Below, in pieces: positions 10,701 through 23,949 of a stretch of 64,000 nt of DNA. The stretch comes from Paragorgia papillata. Its lineage: Eukaryota > Cnidaria > Anthozoa > Scleralcyonacea > Coralliidae. The stretch covers positions 1,475,001 through 1,539,000 of the forward strand of contig JAWNZC010000354.1 of the NCBI GenBank assembly GCA_035771165.1. The letters run 5' to 3'. The notes under the pieces are model-generated. The model was given only the letters and a program-made list of their open reading frames with translations, searched no databases and was not told where the DNA came from. The translations under genes and the position numbers were made by a program. How positions within the stretch are numbered: the stretch's first letter is position 1; each line of letters begins with the position of its first letter.

Positions 10701-12777
10701 AGAGTGTACAACACCACTTTTACAACTGAGCCGATTTCTTTAACCTTACCTTGCGAAATTGAATTGTCCGTTGAAGTGTGCAATATCTACTTAATTATAA
10801 TTAAATTGTTTTAAAAAAATGGCATTGAGAGGATAAAACTTTACGGACAGATCTTTAAGGTTTAGAGGAATTGACCCGCTTTATCTAGATCTACGCAGTC
10901 GCTTTATCGCAAAGCCATATGTCGATGTTTGTTATTTGTTTATTATTTTTTTATTTCGCTTCGTATTTACATGTTTTACATACACACCGTAATCCTAATT
11001 GGCCAGTTTCCTATTCGTTGTAATTCATTATCTGTTCATGGTGGTGTCTCTGATCCTAATCACATTGGCCTACTAGTGCCCTTTTCTCTCTGTCTATGTA
11101 TCAAAATATATGCCTTATTGTTTTACAAATCGAAATAAATATAGTAACGTTTGAGTACTGCCGAAAATATTGAACGTCGTTTCCCTCTGACGAAGGGCCT
11201 TCGCCCGAAACGTTAGACTCTTACGTTCTCTGTTTGAGCAGTATATCAAACCTTTCGATTCTTATATTGTTTTTTAGACAGCTTTCTTTAGTTGTGTATA
11301 TAATTATAGTATAGTCTGTCCGTTGACACGTTTCTGTGTTGCAAGGACGCGTGTTCTCGTTGAAAGACCACATTGTTTGTTTGTTATTATAGATGCCTAC
11401 CGTCATTCTATTGTGTATTTGTAGTTTTAAACCGGCGGTAGCGTTCGAATTACCCAGGTTAAAGTGACATCAAGCATGGTGCGTATACATGTATAGTAAT
11501 ACTATACAATAGTATACTATTGTACATATGTAATGTACATGTGGTAAATCGTTGAGCGCCGTGATGTAATGTGACAGAGGTTAGATAAACGTTCGTCAAG
11601 CTCGAATACTCACGAAGAGCATGTTTCTAAAAGCTCCACATGTACATGCAGGTATCGGACCTAATGACCGGTCATTAGAAGGTTGCAGGTTCGATCTTAT
11701 GACTAGGGCTCGTATATTTTCTGAGTACTTGAGCTTGATGAACGTCTACCGTACCGTCTGTGAATTTGCGTCGGCGTTGAGAGGTTGGACTTATCTTTTT
11801 TAAACTATTTTTATCAGCCTTGTTTTGGATTAAGGCTTCGTCAGTGCTTTTAAACGCCGAAAATACGCAAGCTTAGTATCTAACCTTCGCCGTTTTTGTT
11901 AAAGTCCTAACTTCTGCTACATAATAAGTTATTTCACTTATTCCTATACAAGCATTCCAGGAATAATTGAACTAAAAAATCCAATACCCTTTGCGCGGCC
12001 ATAGCTGTCTTATAGAAAGCGATACTTTGGATTCTACAGTAACCAGTCTGACGTCGTCATTCCGTCAAGATTATTTGTATTATTATGAAAGCACTTGTAA
12101 TATACTATAATGACTAGCTGAATTAAAAAACTCGAATACTGAAGTGTTACTTGATGCCCTAGAGTAGTGACATACCTCTTTAGCCTGAATATTGCTTTGA
12201 CATTGCACCATACTATCAATCCCAACGGGAGAACGTATTGAATGATAACAAGATAGATGGTGAAACTGAGCTTCATTTGGACTTGCTTATTGACTGGTTT
12301 CCATTCCTCGATGCACGCGGTTTCATTGCTATCCATACGAAGAACAAAAGAGTAGGGAACGCCAGCTAGCAGCACTGGTAAAACCCAAATCGAAGTCAGT
12401 AGTATCATAAATTTTTTATGAGGTAGTTTTCCTTTACACGGTTGTACGATGAGCCTGTAGCGCTGATAACTGAGCGCTCCAACTGTGAAGATGGACGCCA
12501 TGCTGCATACGGTCTGAAAGGGCCATAACAGTTTGCACATTGTTGAACCGAATGGGAACACCGGATGCTTGAAGCGTTCCACTATGCCGGACGGAATGGA
12601 CGACAATACGACCAGCATATCCGAGACGGCTAAATTCAAGATCAAGTAGGAGTAATTCTTCATGGCTTGACGGGGAAGTTGTTCAAGAACGAACACACTC
12701 AAGGCGAGATTCCCCACCAGACTGAGGAGAAGAATGAAGGAGGAGGCGGCCACCAATCCTATACTAAGCCCCTCCAT
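7282..12777 (-). CDS. Class A (rhodopsin-family) neuropeptide-type GPCR, two exons
   Basis: The exons are 12777-12176 and 7780-7282 (coding order). The donor AG|GTATG and acceptor CCCCTAG|G join an Arg codon after its second base and give 366 residues. Visible features are TM1 with GN (22-23), TM2 LAVSD (Asp53), TM3 Cys81 with the ECL2 partner Cys155, a QRY triplet (105-107) in place of DRY, TM4 Trp131/Pro134, TM5 Pro184, TM6 FFWLP (236-240) and TM7 NPMIF (276-280). An N-glycosylation sequon (NET) lies at 151-153. The ECL2 pattern Cys-x-x-x-Trp resembles peptide receptors of the NPY/RFamide/orexin-like group. It is a plasma-membrane receptor that probably couples to G proteins. The ligand cannot be told. 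The start Met is the first in frame before TM1; the N-terminus is short and carries no signal peptide. Confidence 0.88.
7930..8390. repeat. CT-rich low-complexity tract
   Basis: Degenerate CTCTCC/CTTCC sequence on the plus strand (purine-rich in the transcribed sense of GPCR 1). It gives a long Ser/Pro/Leu-rich open frame that is not a gene. Confidence 0.9.
8465..8540 (-). repeat. Half copy of the TTAA-flanked MITE family
   Basis: Contains 'tggctaacgccggacgat' followed by 'ttttattcagc', the inverted half of the family seen in tandem at 19.6 and 33.3 kb, ending near 'gaattaaccc'. Confidence 0.6.
9178..9247 (+). repeat. Half copy of the TTAA-flanked MITE family
   Basis: Contains 'aataaaatcgtctggcgtta' followed by 'gccagattaaaatacc', and ends 'caggaaagagttaa'. 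The TTAA terminus is visible on the right only. Confidence 0.65.
9735..10025 (+). repeat. Dispersed hairpin repeat, CTCGG family
   Basis: The element runs from the 'gcttctcaaacgaatcag' motif to 'tcgcgtgtttgatctatta', with the core 'ctcggcctacgacctcg'. It lies in the GPCR 1 intron. A 109-codon open frame across it is chance. Confidence 0.6.
10430..10620. other. TTGCAA-rich repeat-like stretch
   Basis: Several 'ttgcaa' and 'gcgcaa' motifs in direct and inverted order recall the inverted element at 58.9-59.4 kb. It may be a diverged relative. Confidence 0.35.
11140..11265. repeat. Dispersed repeat with CGAAGGGCCTTCG palindrome
   Basis: Contains 'ctgacgaagggccttcg' and 'cccgaaacgttagac', the core of a family seen at least eight times in the window. 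The 13-base palindrome can form a stem. Confidence 0.65.
11655..11705 (+). repeat. tRNA-derived remnant
   Basis: 'ttagaaggttgcaggttcga' resembles the variable region, T stem and B box of the tRNA-like gene at 37662. The 5' half and acceptor stem are missing, so this is a relic. Confidence 0.4.
12176..12777 (-). CDS. GPCR 1 exon 1 (TM1-TM5)
   Basis: It encodes residues 1-200 plus two bases of Arg201. It ends just after TM5 at AIFRLK(R). The open frame read past the donor is intron sequence and loses all receptor similarity. Confidence 0.88.
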
Positions 12778-14290
12778 GATTTACCGTCGTACAAAAAGCA
12801 CCACACTCAGATTTTCCTGCTTATACCATACGTCTCTCGGCAATCCACGCGATTCCAACCCTAACCGAGCCTCGGGCGAAAATTTAGTGTCTTCCACAAA
12901 CCGAGAAAGTCGCTGTCTTTTGTACCTTTTACGTTTCTCGAACTTTTTTCGTCATGATATACGTAATGTTACAATTAACCAAGCCATCTACACCTCCCGA
13001 CCACTTGCATTTGGAAGCAGTTTTGAATCGGATTAATTAAAGCAGACATCTCATGCAACACAATTGCTCGTCTTTTCATAATTGATTACGATGTTGATTG
13101 ATATGGGTGAAATGTCACGTGTCAAACATACTGTTTGTTTGGAAGAAAACATACTGATGTACACAGGTTAAAGATAGTGTATATTTATATACATTCCGTG
13201 TAAGGCCATATATATCATATGTTCGTATTACTGCCATCACGGTGATTGCTGTTTTACGCCGTATATAGGAGTAATGATATTCACGAGGTACATTAAAAAG
13301 ATGGAGTATACTCATCGGAGTGTGTTATTTGGACCGGGTCGTCAAAAAATGTTACAAGGACGACACAGAAATGAATCAGATGGGAAAAATCACGGTTGTT
13401 GTCGACCACCCATAATTATTCCTGATTGAGTCGCAAAGAATTACAAAGTGCGCTGTCAGAGGTTCTTCATTTCTTAATTGACTGAATAGAGCGTCCGGAA
13501 TAGGCTTCTTAAATTCCGAATCTCGCTCGATATTTGCTACTCTTTCCGTATCCCGACAAGTTTGGTTAGCTGATCCAATCCCAACCAACGTCTTCGCGAT
13601 CGTTATTTAGAAATCACGAATCCCGTTCTTCAGTCAGGCCCCTTATTTCGGGAATCACGACAGCGAAAGTTTCTAGTTTTCGGTTTCTCGTCATTTTTTG
13701 AAATCTCGAATCTCGTCTGTGTCGCGTTTCTCGTTATCGAAATAATCGTTATTTCCCGTGTCCCGATAAACCTATTGTGGACCCTCTGAATAGTCGCACA
13801 TTGAGCTGTGTGACGATGCAGTTAACTGTTGTGTTAGGGCAAAGGGCTCGAGAATCTGAGAGTAGATACATTAATAATGCTCTCTAGCTCTCTATTAATC
13901 AAAATCTTGCTGTTACTAACAGACTATTTACTTCTTTATCTCATGACACACCCACAATTCATTGTTTCAACAGATGCATAAAATCCTTTATTCAACTGAT
14001 TAGCATGCAGATGAGTATGCATAGTGGAATAACTAGTTATCACACTGTTTTGAGCCGGTATTTTCCTTTCTAACTCTTGTTTCTTTCTCGTTAAGTTAAA
14101 TAAAAAACAAAATGATTTCACTGCGAGAGAGTCATGAGATAAAATGGTCAATTAATGTTCACTCGTGTGCTCACGATGTTAAATTCGAGATCACACTCAT
14201 AACCAATTGATTAACCCATTCTTATAACATTTTAAATAATGAACAATCCGGCTTTGCGAGTGTGCGATAATGGGTAAAGGATAAGGATAA
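12778..14290. other. Upstream of GPCR 1; no further gene recognised
   Basis: The intergenic region presumably holds the GPCR 1 promoter on the minus strand. A (TTAT/TATA)-rich stretch lies near 13180-13210. No defined element can be called. Confidence 0.4.
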
Positions 14291-14294
14291 AGTA

Positions 14295-14606
14295 CTGGGG
14301 GCTAATCATCCTTACTTGCAGCCAGTCAGGCTGAATTGCGAAGGACGCAGATCAACGTGGCCGTGTCGAGGCATATCAAAGGCGCTCCAAGCAGCCGCCA
14401 ACGACACAGTTCAGACCACGGACCACAGCTAAGATGTTAGGTGTTGATTTTATGGAGGGAGGAAAACTGGAGAACCCGGCGAAAAACCCTCGAAGCACAG
14501 GAGAGATTAACTACAACTCTACTCACATGAGTCTAAGCCCGACAACGGGGTCATTCCCAAGCGGTCACCCATCCAAGTACTAACCCCGTCTAACTGGGCT
14601 TAACTT
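14295..14606 (-). mobile_element. 5S rRNA-derived SINE, minus strand
   Basis: Read on the minus strand, a 5S-like head (14525-14606; AGTACTTGGATGGGTGA, the box C region of the 5S internal promoter) is followed by a body with 'cctgtgcttcgagggttttt' and a tail. It is 5'-truncated relative to the copy at 20994. Presumed mobilised in trans by a LINE. Confidence 0.8.
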
Positions 14607-14735
14607 TTTGATTGATTTGATCTGATGTCCGAAAAACCTCGAAGTTGGTTAACAATCCTCGGCTTCGTCTTGCTTTTTCAATACAGATATATCAGATCAA
14701 ACTCTCCTTTTTGTGTTTGATATATTACATATTAT
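14606..14735. repeat. Dispersed hairpin repeat, CTCGG family
   Basis: 'aaaacctcgaagttggttaa' and 'ctcggcttcgtcttgc' are followed by 'gtgtttgatatatta'. It abuts the head of the 5S-SINE. Confidence 0.5.
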
Positions 14736-14932
14736 AATCTAGAACCTTCTACTTTTCGTAACGCAGTGTCTCATGACTCTTATCTATCTATTTTGACCCC
14801 CCATCCCTGCAGATTAGATGGGCGTACCAAGCTAATGCCAAGGTATTCAGAATTGGTATTCAGGAGCCTCTGATTTAAATGTGTCAGCGGTGTAATTTAC
14901 TAATTTTGCATTATTGTTTAGCGTATTTGTAA

Positions 14933-18262
<3,330 letters not shown>

Positions 18263-18440
18263 TGTCAAGGTACTACTTGGGGCTAACCCCGAGCATTTTA
18301 CAACGTTAACAACGAAGATTTGTTATCTTGTTTAAGCTACTATAAAGCGACATAAAATTTATCCTATTTGAAAAAATGCTGAAAACGATGAATATCAATG
18401 TACAATTCTTCGATATTTCGCTTCGTTCTTGAGAAATTAA

Positions 18441-19007
18441 TACCCCGGTTACACGGTACGGGACGAATTCGGAACCGGTCTCGAATTAGTACGGTTCCGC
18501 CTGTTTACACGGAAGACGAATTCGGAACCGGTCTCGGATTAGTACGGTTCCGCCTGTTTACACGGAAGACGAATTCGGAACCGGTCTCGAATTAGTACGG
18601 TTCCACCTGTTTACACGGAAGACAAATTCGGAACAGCTCTCGAATTAGTACGGTTCCGCCTGTTTACACGGAAGACGAATTCGGAACCGGTCTCGAATTA
18701 GTACGGTTCCACCTGTTTACATGGAAGACAAATTCGGAACCGTTCTCGAATTAGTACGGTTCCGCCTGTTTACACGGAAGACAAATTCGGAACCGTTCTC
18801 GAATTAGTACGGTTCCGCTTGTTTACATGGCGAAATAGGACGAATTCGAAACCGGTCTCGAATTAGTACGGTTCCGCCAGTTTACACGGCGAAATAGGAC
18901 GAATTCGAAACCGGTCTCGAATTAGTACGGTTCCGCCTGTTTACACGGCGAAATAGGACGAATTCGAGACCGGTCTCGAATTCGTCCGGTACCGTGTAAA
19001 CGTAGCC
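18441..19007. mobile_element. PIF/Harbinger-like MITE with internal tandem array
   Basis: The 567-bp element is flanked by a perfect TAA target duplication (18438-18440 and 19008-19010). Its right terminus reads GGCTACGTTTACACGG on the minus strand; its left is the diverged TACCCCGGTTACACGG. The interior is about nine copies of a 53-60 bp unit containing 'gaattcggaaccggtctcga' and 'gtttacacgg', so the terminal sequence itself has been amplified. A 3-bp TWA duplication is typical of PIF/Harbinger. Confidence 0.8.
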
Positions 19008-19612
19008 TAAGATTCGTTTGATATGCAGATTTAACCTCTTAAGGTTTAATACACCTGCAGTGGATAATGATTTATTGAAAAAAGTTATTTATCTTTGCAA
19101 TTATCACACAAAATTTACTGGAAACTAATCCTGTATGCGTACAGCAATGAACATACAATAAAGATATATATAAAACTTGTAATGTTTTATTATGCAAGTG
19201 TGCGTCATTTGGAGTCCGATTCAATTTCTATATTGTGCCGACCAAATCTTAGTACAGTACTGTTTCTCAAAATCTCAAAAATGAGATAAAATCGTTACTG
19301 TGCGGATCCGTTAGACGTCTTAGGTATTGATGCGTGTATTTGAAAAGAATCCAAAATAATTAAAGTATGTTAGGATTGCTGATTTTTAATTATAGGACAT
19401 CATGAATCATAATTTGTCTAAAATTTAAACCTATATCTTGTTCGATCACGTATATTGAAGTAGTTGTTGAGTTGCTCGAGTGTCTTACAAGTGGGTTAGC
19501 AGAAAAGGCGTGAACAATGTATCACACGTTTTCATTCACGCTTCATTCGACTCTCAAGGCTTATGTATTTTACTCTAACTAACGCCAGATGGTTTTACTC
19601 CGATCGGAAAGG

Positions 19613-20432
19613 GTTAACCCTTCAAGGCCTGGACCTTTCCCTGTGCTGAATAAAATCGCCTGGCGTTAGCCAGATAACATCCTAAAGACTTGTCTTCAGG
19701 CTTCAAAGTGTTAAAGAGATATGTTTTAAAGAGATAGGTTTTAAAGAGATAGGTTTTAACACTTTGAGGCCTGGACCTCTCTCTGTGCTGAATAAAATCG
19801 TCTGGCGTTAGCCAGAATAAAATACTAAAGACTCATCTTCAGGCTTCAAAGTGTTAAAGAGATAGGTTTTAACACTTTGAAGCCTGGACCTCTCCCTGTG
19901 CTGAATAAAATCGTCTGGCGTTAGCCAGCTAAAATACTAAAGACTCATCTTCAGGCTTCAAAGTGTTAAAGAGATAGGTTTTAACACTTTGAGGCCTGGA
20001 CCGTTCCCTGTGCTGAATAAAATCGTCTGGCGTTAGCCAGCTAAAATACTAAAGACTCATCTTCAGGCTTCAAAGTGTTAAAGAGATAGGTTTTAACACT
20101 TTGAGGCCTGGACCTTTCCCTGTGCTGAATAAAATCGTCTGGTGTTAGCCAGAATAAAATACTAAAGACTCATCTTCAGGCTTCAAAGTGTTAAAGAGAT
20201 AGGTTTTAACACTTTGAGGCCTGGACCTCTCTCTGTGCTGAATAAAATCGTCTGGCGTTAGCGAGAATAAAATCCTAAAGACTCGTCTTCAGGCTTCAAA
20301 GTGTTAAAGAGATAGGTTTTAAAGAGATAGGTTTTAACACTTTGAGGCCTGGACCTTTCCCTGTGCTGAATAAAATCGTCTGGCGTTAGCCAGATAAAAT
20401 CCTAAATACTCGTCTTCAGGCTTCAAAGGGTT
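19613..20432 (+). repeat. Tandem array of ~112-bp TTAA MITEs, plus orientation
   Basis: Seven units with a period of 112-113 bp; two intervals are longer (128 and 142) because of a duplicated 'ttttaaagagataggt' segment. Each unit is a complete palindromic MITE running from TTAACACTTTGAGGCC to CTTCAAAGTGTTAA. Its centre is the hairpin TCTGGCGTTAGCCAGA, and an AATAAA hexamer lies on each side of the hairpin. The array lies 1.35 kb downstream of HDHD2 on the same strand. Confidence 0.9.
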
Positions 20433-20439
20433 AGTAATG

Positions 20440-20990
20440 TAACCCTTTAAAAAAAATATCTTATTTATACGTGCTGAATTTCCTAACTTTAAGTCTTATA
20501 TAATACTTCGTGTTCCTCAGTTGATACCTGCAACTCTATGCATATCTTGTGTTTTTTTCTAGCGATTATCCTAAAGTACATGTATATGTTCGTTACTGAA
20601 ACAGAAGTCATACGTGTATAACTTAACTCTGCTATTTACATGAGCCTTCGCCGTCTCGGCTAACGGGTTAGTTCGTGTCACGAAATTCTTTTCTCGGCCG
20701 CCGAAGAGAAGATTTAAATCATCGTTAGGATTCGTTTACATCTAAACTAAACCAGTTATTTTTTATAAATTTAGTTTATGTTGGTTTTCAAACCACAGTA
20801 CCGATCTTAATGAGACGAGTCAGCCCGACCAATCCGCCTTTTAATTACTGTATATATTTTCAAGGGATTATCATTATTTAAATGTATACATTACAGGTCT
20901 AAATGCTGTATTTCTAAGTTATGCAAGCTCTATAAACTATAACCCGTCTTTCGTGTACGGGCTAGTCCTACCTCTGTATATCGTTGGGGA
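20440..20990. other. No recognisable gene
   Basis: Unremarkable AT-rich sequence between the MITE array and a SINE. Confidence 0.4.
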
Positions 20991-20993
20991 GCA

Positions 20994-21282
20994 CGGGTGG
21001 GGTGTGCTGTTAGCGCGCTGCCTCTCACCAAAAGTTAAGCCCGGTTAGACGTGGTTAGTACTTGGATGGGTGATCGCTTGGGAATGACCCCGTTGTCGAG
21101 CTTGGAACTAATGTGAGTAGAGTTGTAGTTGATCTCTCCTGTGCTTCGAGGGTTTTTCGCTGGGTTCTCCGGTTTTCCTCCCTCCGTTAAATCAACACCT
21201 TACATCATGGTAGTCATGTTCAATGGAGGCATTTCCCCCTGTTTGACCACCAGTTGCTATAGGCAATAAAGTTATTAAATTT
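20994..21282 (+). mobile_element. 5S rRNA-derived SINE, most complete copy
   Basis: The head (about 21000-21100) matches the 3' half of 5S rRNA, including 'gttagtacttggatgggtga' and 'ttaagcccggtta'. A body with 'cctgtgcttcgagggttttt' follows, then an AATAAAGTTATT-like tail. The internal promoter elements of 5S (box A/IE/box C type) are in the head, so transcription by RNA polymerase III is likely. Confidence 0.85.
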
Positions 21283-22039
21283 AAATCTTCATGCTAGTTT
21301 ATTTAAAAACTAGACGTGGAATTATAATAAAATTTCGTCAAGACTGCAAGTATGACAGTTTGGTTTCAGTCCTTAATTAAATGCGGTGCTTAATACGAGT
21401 TCATGTCGATAACGTTTGTCTAGAATAGCTTTTCAAGTGTGGCCGACAAATCAGAATTGTTTATCAAAGTCACAGCGTCTTAAACTATTTACTTTTTAAT
21501 TTGTCGTAGCAGATGCTCTTCTCAGATTGTGGTGCACTGCAGTATAAACAACATATGTTTGACTGTTCGTCCGGAGTGTCTTCGTTCACTTTTTGATTTT
21601 AATGCTGCTGAGAGAATATATACTTGCTTACAACAGGAATACCTCGAGTATGTATTAGTGTTTTACTAGCTTGTGTGCTTTTCCATGTATATACGTTAAT
21701 ATTCCTTTAGCTGGGTATTACAGTAACAGTGTAGTTTCCACGGTTTTTGCTCTAAATAACCTACATCAATCGAGTCGTGACTTGGTTGCTGAAGTGCGTT
21801 TCCTGATTAAGGAGTATATCGTGAAGGGCTTTCGGATGTTGTTGAACGTTTAAGTGATTATTAAAACGCTTACCGCTCATTTGAGTTTTATTTTTTGTTG
21901 TTATCATTGTGATTATCACCTTGAAAAACACGCCTACGACACAAAACATTGCTTGCTGGATAATTACTACTTCGTTTAGCAGTACGGAACGAGGTTAGGG
22001 GTCTTCGCTTTTCCGTAGTGGAATGATTTTTGCTGAAAC

Positions 22040-22110
22040 TTTCAGAGCTAAATAGTTATCTACTCGCTTCCTGGAGTCATTTAAAGAGGCAACATCAAAA
22101 CTTGAACTTG
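22040..22110. repeat. Partial inverted copy beside the mariner-type MITE
   Basis: 'ctatttagctctgaaagttt' (read on the minus strand) and the following 'cgcttcctggagtcatttaa' match 22470-22530 in inverted orientation. Confidence 0.6.
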
Positions 22111-22157
22111 TCCAAATTATGCAAATTATCTATGCTACCTACAGGTTTGGAAAAATA

Positions 22158-22640
22158 CAGGGATGTCCGAAACAAATGTCGCCCATCCCGTTTTTGACCA
22201 CAGCTTTGTTTGAGTGTGGAATACAAGTTTGAATACATATGCATGTGAAAATTGACCACAGAGGAATAAAGTTTGATTCCAAATGAAGCAATGCGGCATC
22301 AAATCATGCGGGGTTCCTTGGGGGTAATAACAATGCTCATGAGAGTTCCATGCACATGTTTGCCATGTAGGCAGAAGTGCACTTCACTTCATCCGTCTTA
22401 AGATGGTTGGACAACAATTCACTTCCGAGGAAAGAGCATTCACATGCAAGTTCAAATTTTGATGTTGCCTCTTTAAATGACTACAGGAAGCGAGTAGATA
22501 ACTACTTAGCTCTGAAAATTTCAGACAACAAAGAAGGAGGGATGGGCTTTCGGCGTGATATAAAAATTTACTTCTTGTACCATAATTAAAGAAGGTGCAC
22601 CTCATAAATGGATGGGGGGCATTTTTTTGGGGACCCCCTG
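22158..22640. mobile_element. Tc1/mariner-type MITE
   Basis: The 483-bp element has ends CAGGGATGTCCGAAACAAAT and, on the other strand, CAGGGGGTCCCCAAAAAAAT, flanked by TA on both sides (22156-22157 and 22641-22642). The TA target and CAGGG-type ends fit the IS630-Tc1-mariner superfamily. There is no transposase frame. Confidence 0.75.
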
Positions 22641-22762
22641 TATACATTTAACAACAAACTCAGACAGTTGTGAAAACGGATTCGATTTCGGAACGCTTTG
22701 GTGTTGTGTACTGTGTACTGTACTACTCAACTCTGTACTAGACTCTCTTAACAGTGAAATGG

Positions 22763-22980
22763 AAGCACGTGTGGCGTGTGTTGTTAGGGCGCTGCCTCTC
22801 ACCGCTGTAGTTAAGTCCAGTTGGACGGGGTTAGTACTTGGATGGGTGACCGTCTGGGAATAACCCTGTTCTCGAATTTGAATTTCACGTGAGTAGAGTT
22901 TAGTTGGTCTCTCCTGTGTTTCGAGGGTTTTTCGCAGAGTTCTGCGGTTTTCCTCCCTCCGTAAAATCAACACTTAGGTC
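22763..22980 (+). mobile_element. 5S rRNA-derived SINE
   Basis: The same head and body as the copy at 20994, with 'gttagtacttggatgggtga' at 22827-22846 and 'cctgtgtttcgagggttttt' in the body. The tail is lost after 'aatcaacactta'. Confidence 0.85.
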
Positions 22981-23124
22981 TTAGCTTATGTCGTGCACTT
23001 TTAACATGAGCCTCTGGCTCGGATGATTGGGCGACCACATCCTGTGCTTGCGACGTTAAATAAATCATTACTCGTTAAATAAATCATTACCCAAATAAAA
23101 GTAGTGTGCTGCGTATAGACAGTG

Positions 23125-23228
23125 TTGAAATAGAAATAGAAATATAGTAAGGTTTGAGTACTGCCGAAATTATTGAACGTAGTTTCTAACGTTTCGAGCA
23201 AAGGCCCTTCGTCAGAGAGAAACATGGA
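23125..23228. repeat. Dispersed repeat with GAAACGTT/AAGGCCCTTCG
   Basis: 'gtttgagtactgccgaaatt' and 'aacgtttcgagcaaaggccc' match 11.15 and 63.83 kb. Same family, same orientation as 63.83 kb. Confidence 0.6.
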
Positions 23229-23392
23229 GGCAGACTCTCTTATCTGGCTTTGTCTTACTTTGGTCGCGTCTTAGTCTACGTTAAAGTGTTTTGTCTACGG
23301 TTATAGCATAGTAAGTTCTTTACTGCTTAATCAGTTGTCAGCGATGAGAGTGCGGCTAATACTACGAATAGTTAACATATTAAGACCTGTTT

Positions 23393-23911
23393 ACACGGCC
23401 AAAATTTAAGCGGGATCTGAGCCACATCTGACTTTAAGCGGGCTTAAAATGTCCGTGTAAACAGATCGGCGTAAATAATCGCGATTAGTTTGCACCACCT
23501 CAAGGAGGTGGATTAAACTGAGCACGATCAGTTAATCGCGCTTAACTTGGCCGTGTAAACGCAACGGGATTGAAAAACGCTTGCTATTAATACGGTGTTA
23601 TTAATAACGATAAAATGCTTTTTTTTTTGCCCTGCTGTAGAAGCTTCCATCTCGCTATTTTTTGTTCCTTTGTTTCTTTCTTTCTTTTAGCTATTACTCT
23701 TTCTCGTGTACCGATGTCTTCCGTTGTTCTTTGACGCACGCTACCCATACGAAGCTTCCAAAACCAAAAATATAGCTCGTCCGCCATGTTGAATAATGGT
23801 GTACGTGTTTTAGTAAGGGATTATTAAATGACCGTGTAAACGCACCAAGGTGGCGCATTTTAAGCATGCTTAACTTAAGCGTGCTTAAATTTTGGCCGTG
23901 TAAACAGCGCT
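23393..23911. mobile_element. PIF/Harbinger-like element with short internal ORF
   Basis: The 519-bp element has ends AGACCTGTTTACACGGCC and, on the other strand, AGCGCTGTTTACACGGCC, with shared subterminal 'aaaatttaagc'. A perfect TTA duplication flanks it (23390-23392 and 23912-23914). Internal GTGTAAAC copies near 23453 and 23551 and 23836 suggest nested ends. Confidence 0.8.
23587..23787 (-). other. Short ORF inside the Harbinger-like element
   Basis: 66 codons starting MADELYFWFWKLRMG and continuing as a Lys/Arg-rich segment. It begins at an ATGGCGGAC with good start context. No domain is recognised. It could be a remnant of the DNA-binding (Myb-like) protein of a parent Harbinger, a captured host exon, or chance. 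Confidence 0.25.
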
Positions 23912-23949
23912 TTAGTCTAGCTTTTGCACTATCCTTTTCACGTAAAGAT

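Larger units (their letters stand above)
7781..12175 (-). other. GPCR 1 intron (about 4.4 kb)
   Basis: Phase-2 intron between TM5 and TM6. It holds a pyrimidine-rich tract, two half-copies of the TTAA MITE family and two dispersed repeats, listed separately. The remaining parts show nothing recognisable. Confidence 0.8.

Noticed and set aside
18441..19007. CRISPR-like regular array
   Set aside because: Units are head-to-tail with no unique spacers, sit between transposon ends in an intron-bearing eukaryotic genome, and there are no cas genes.
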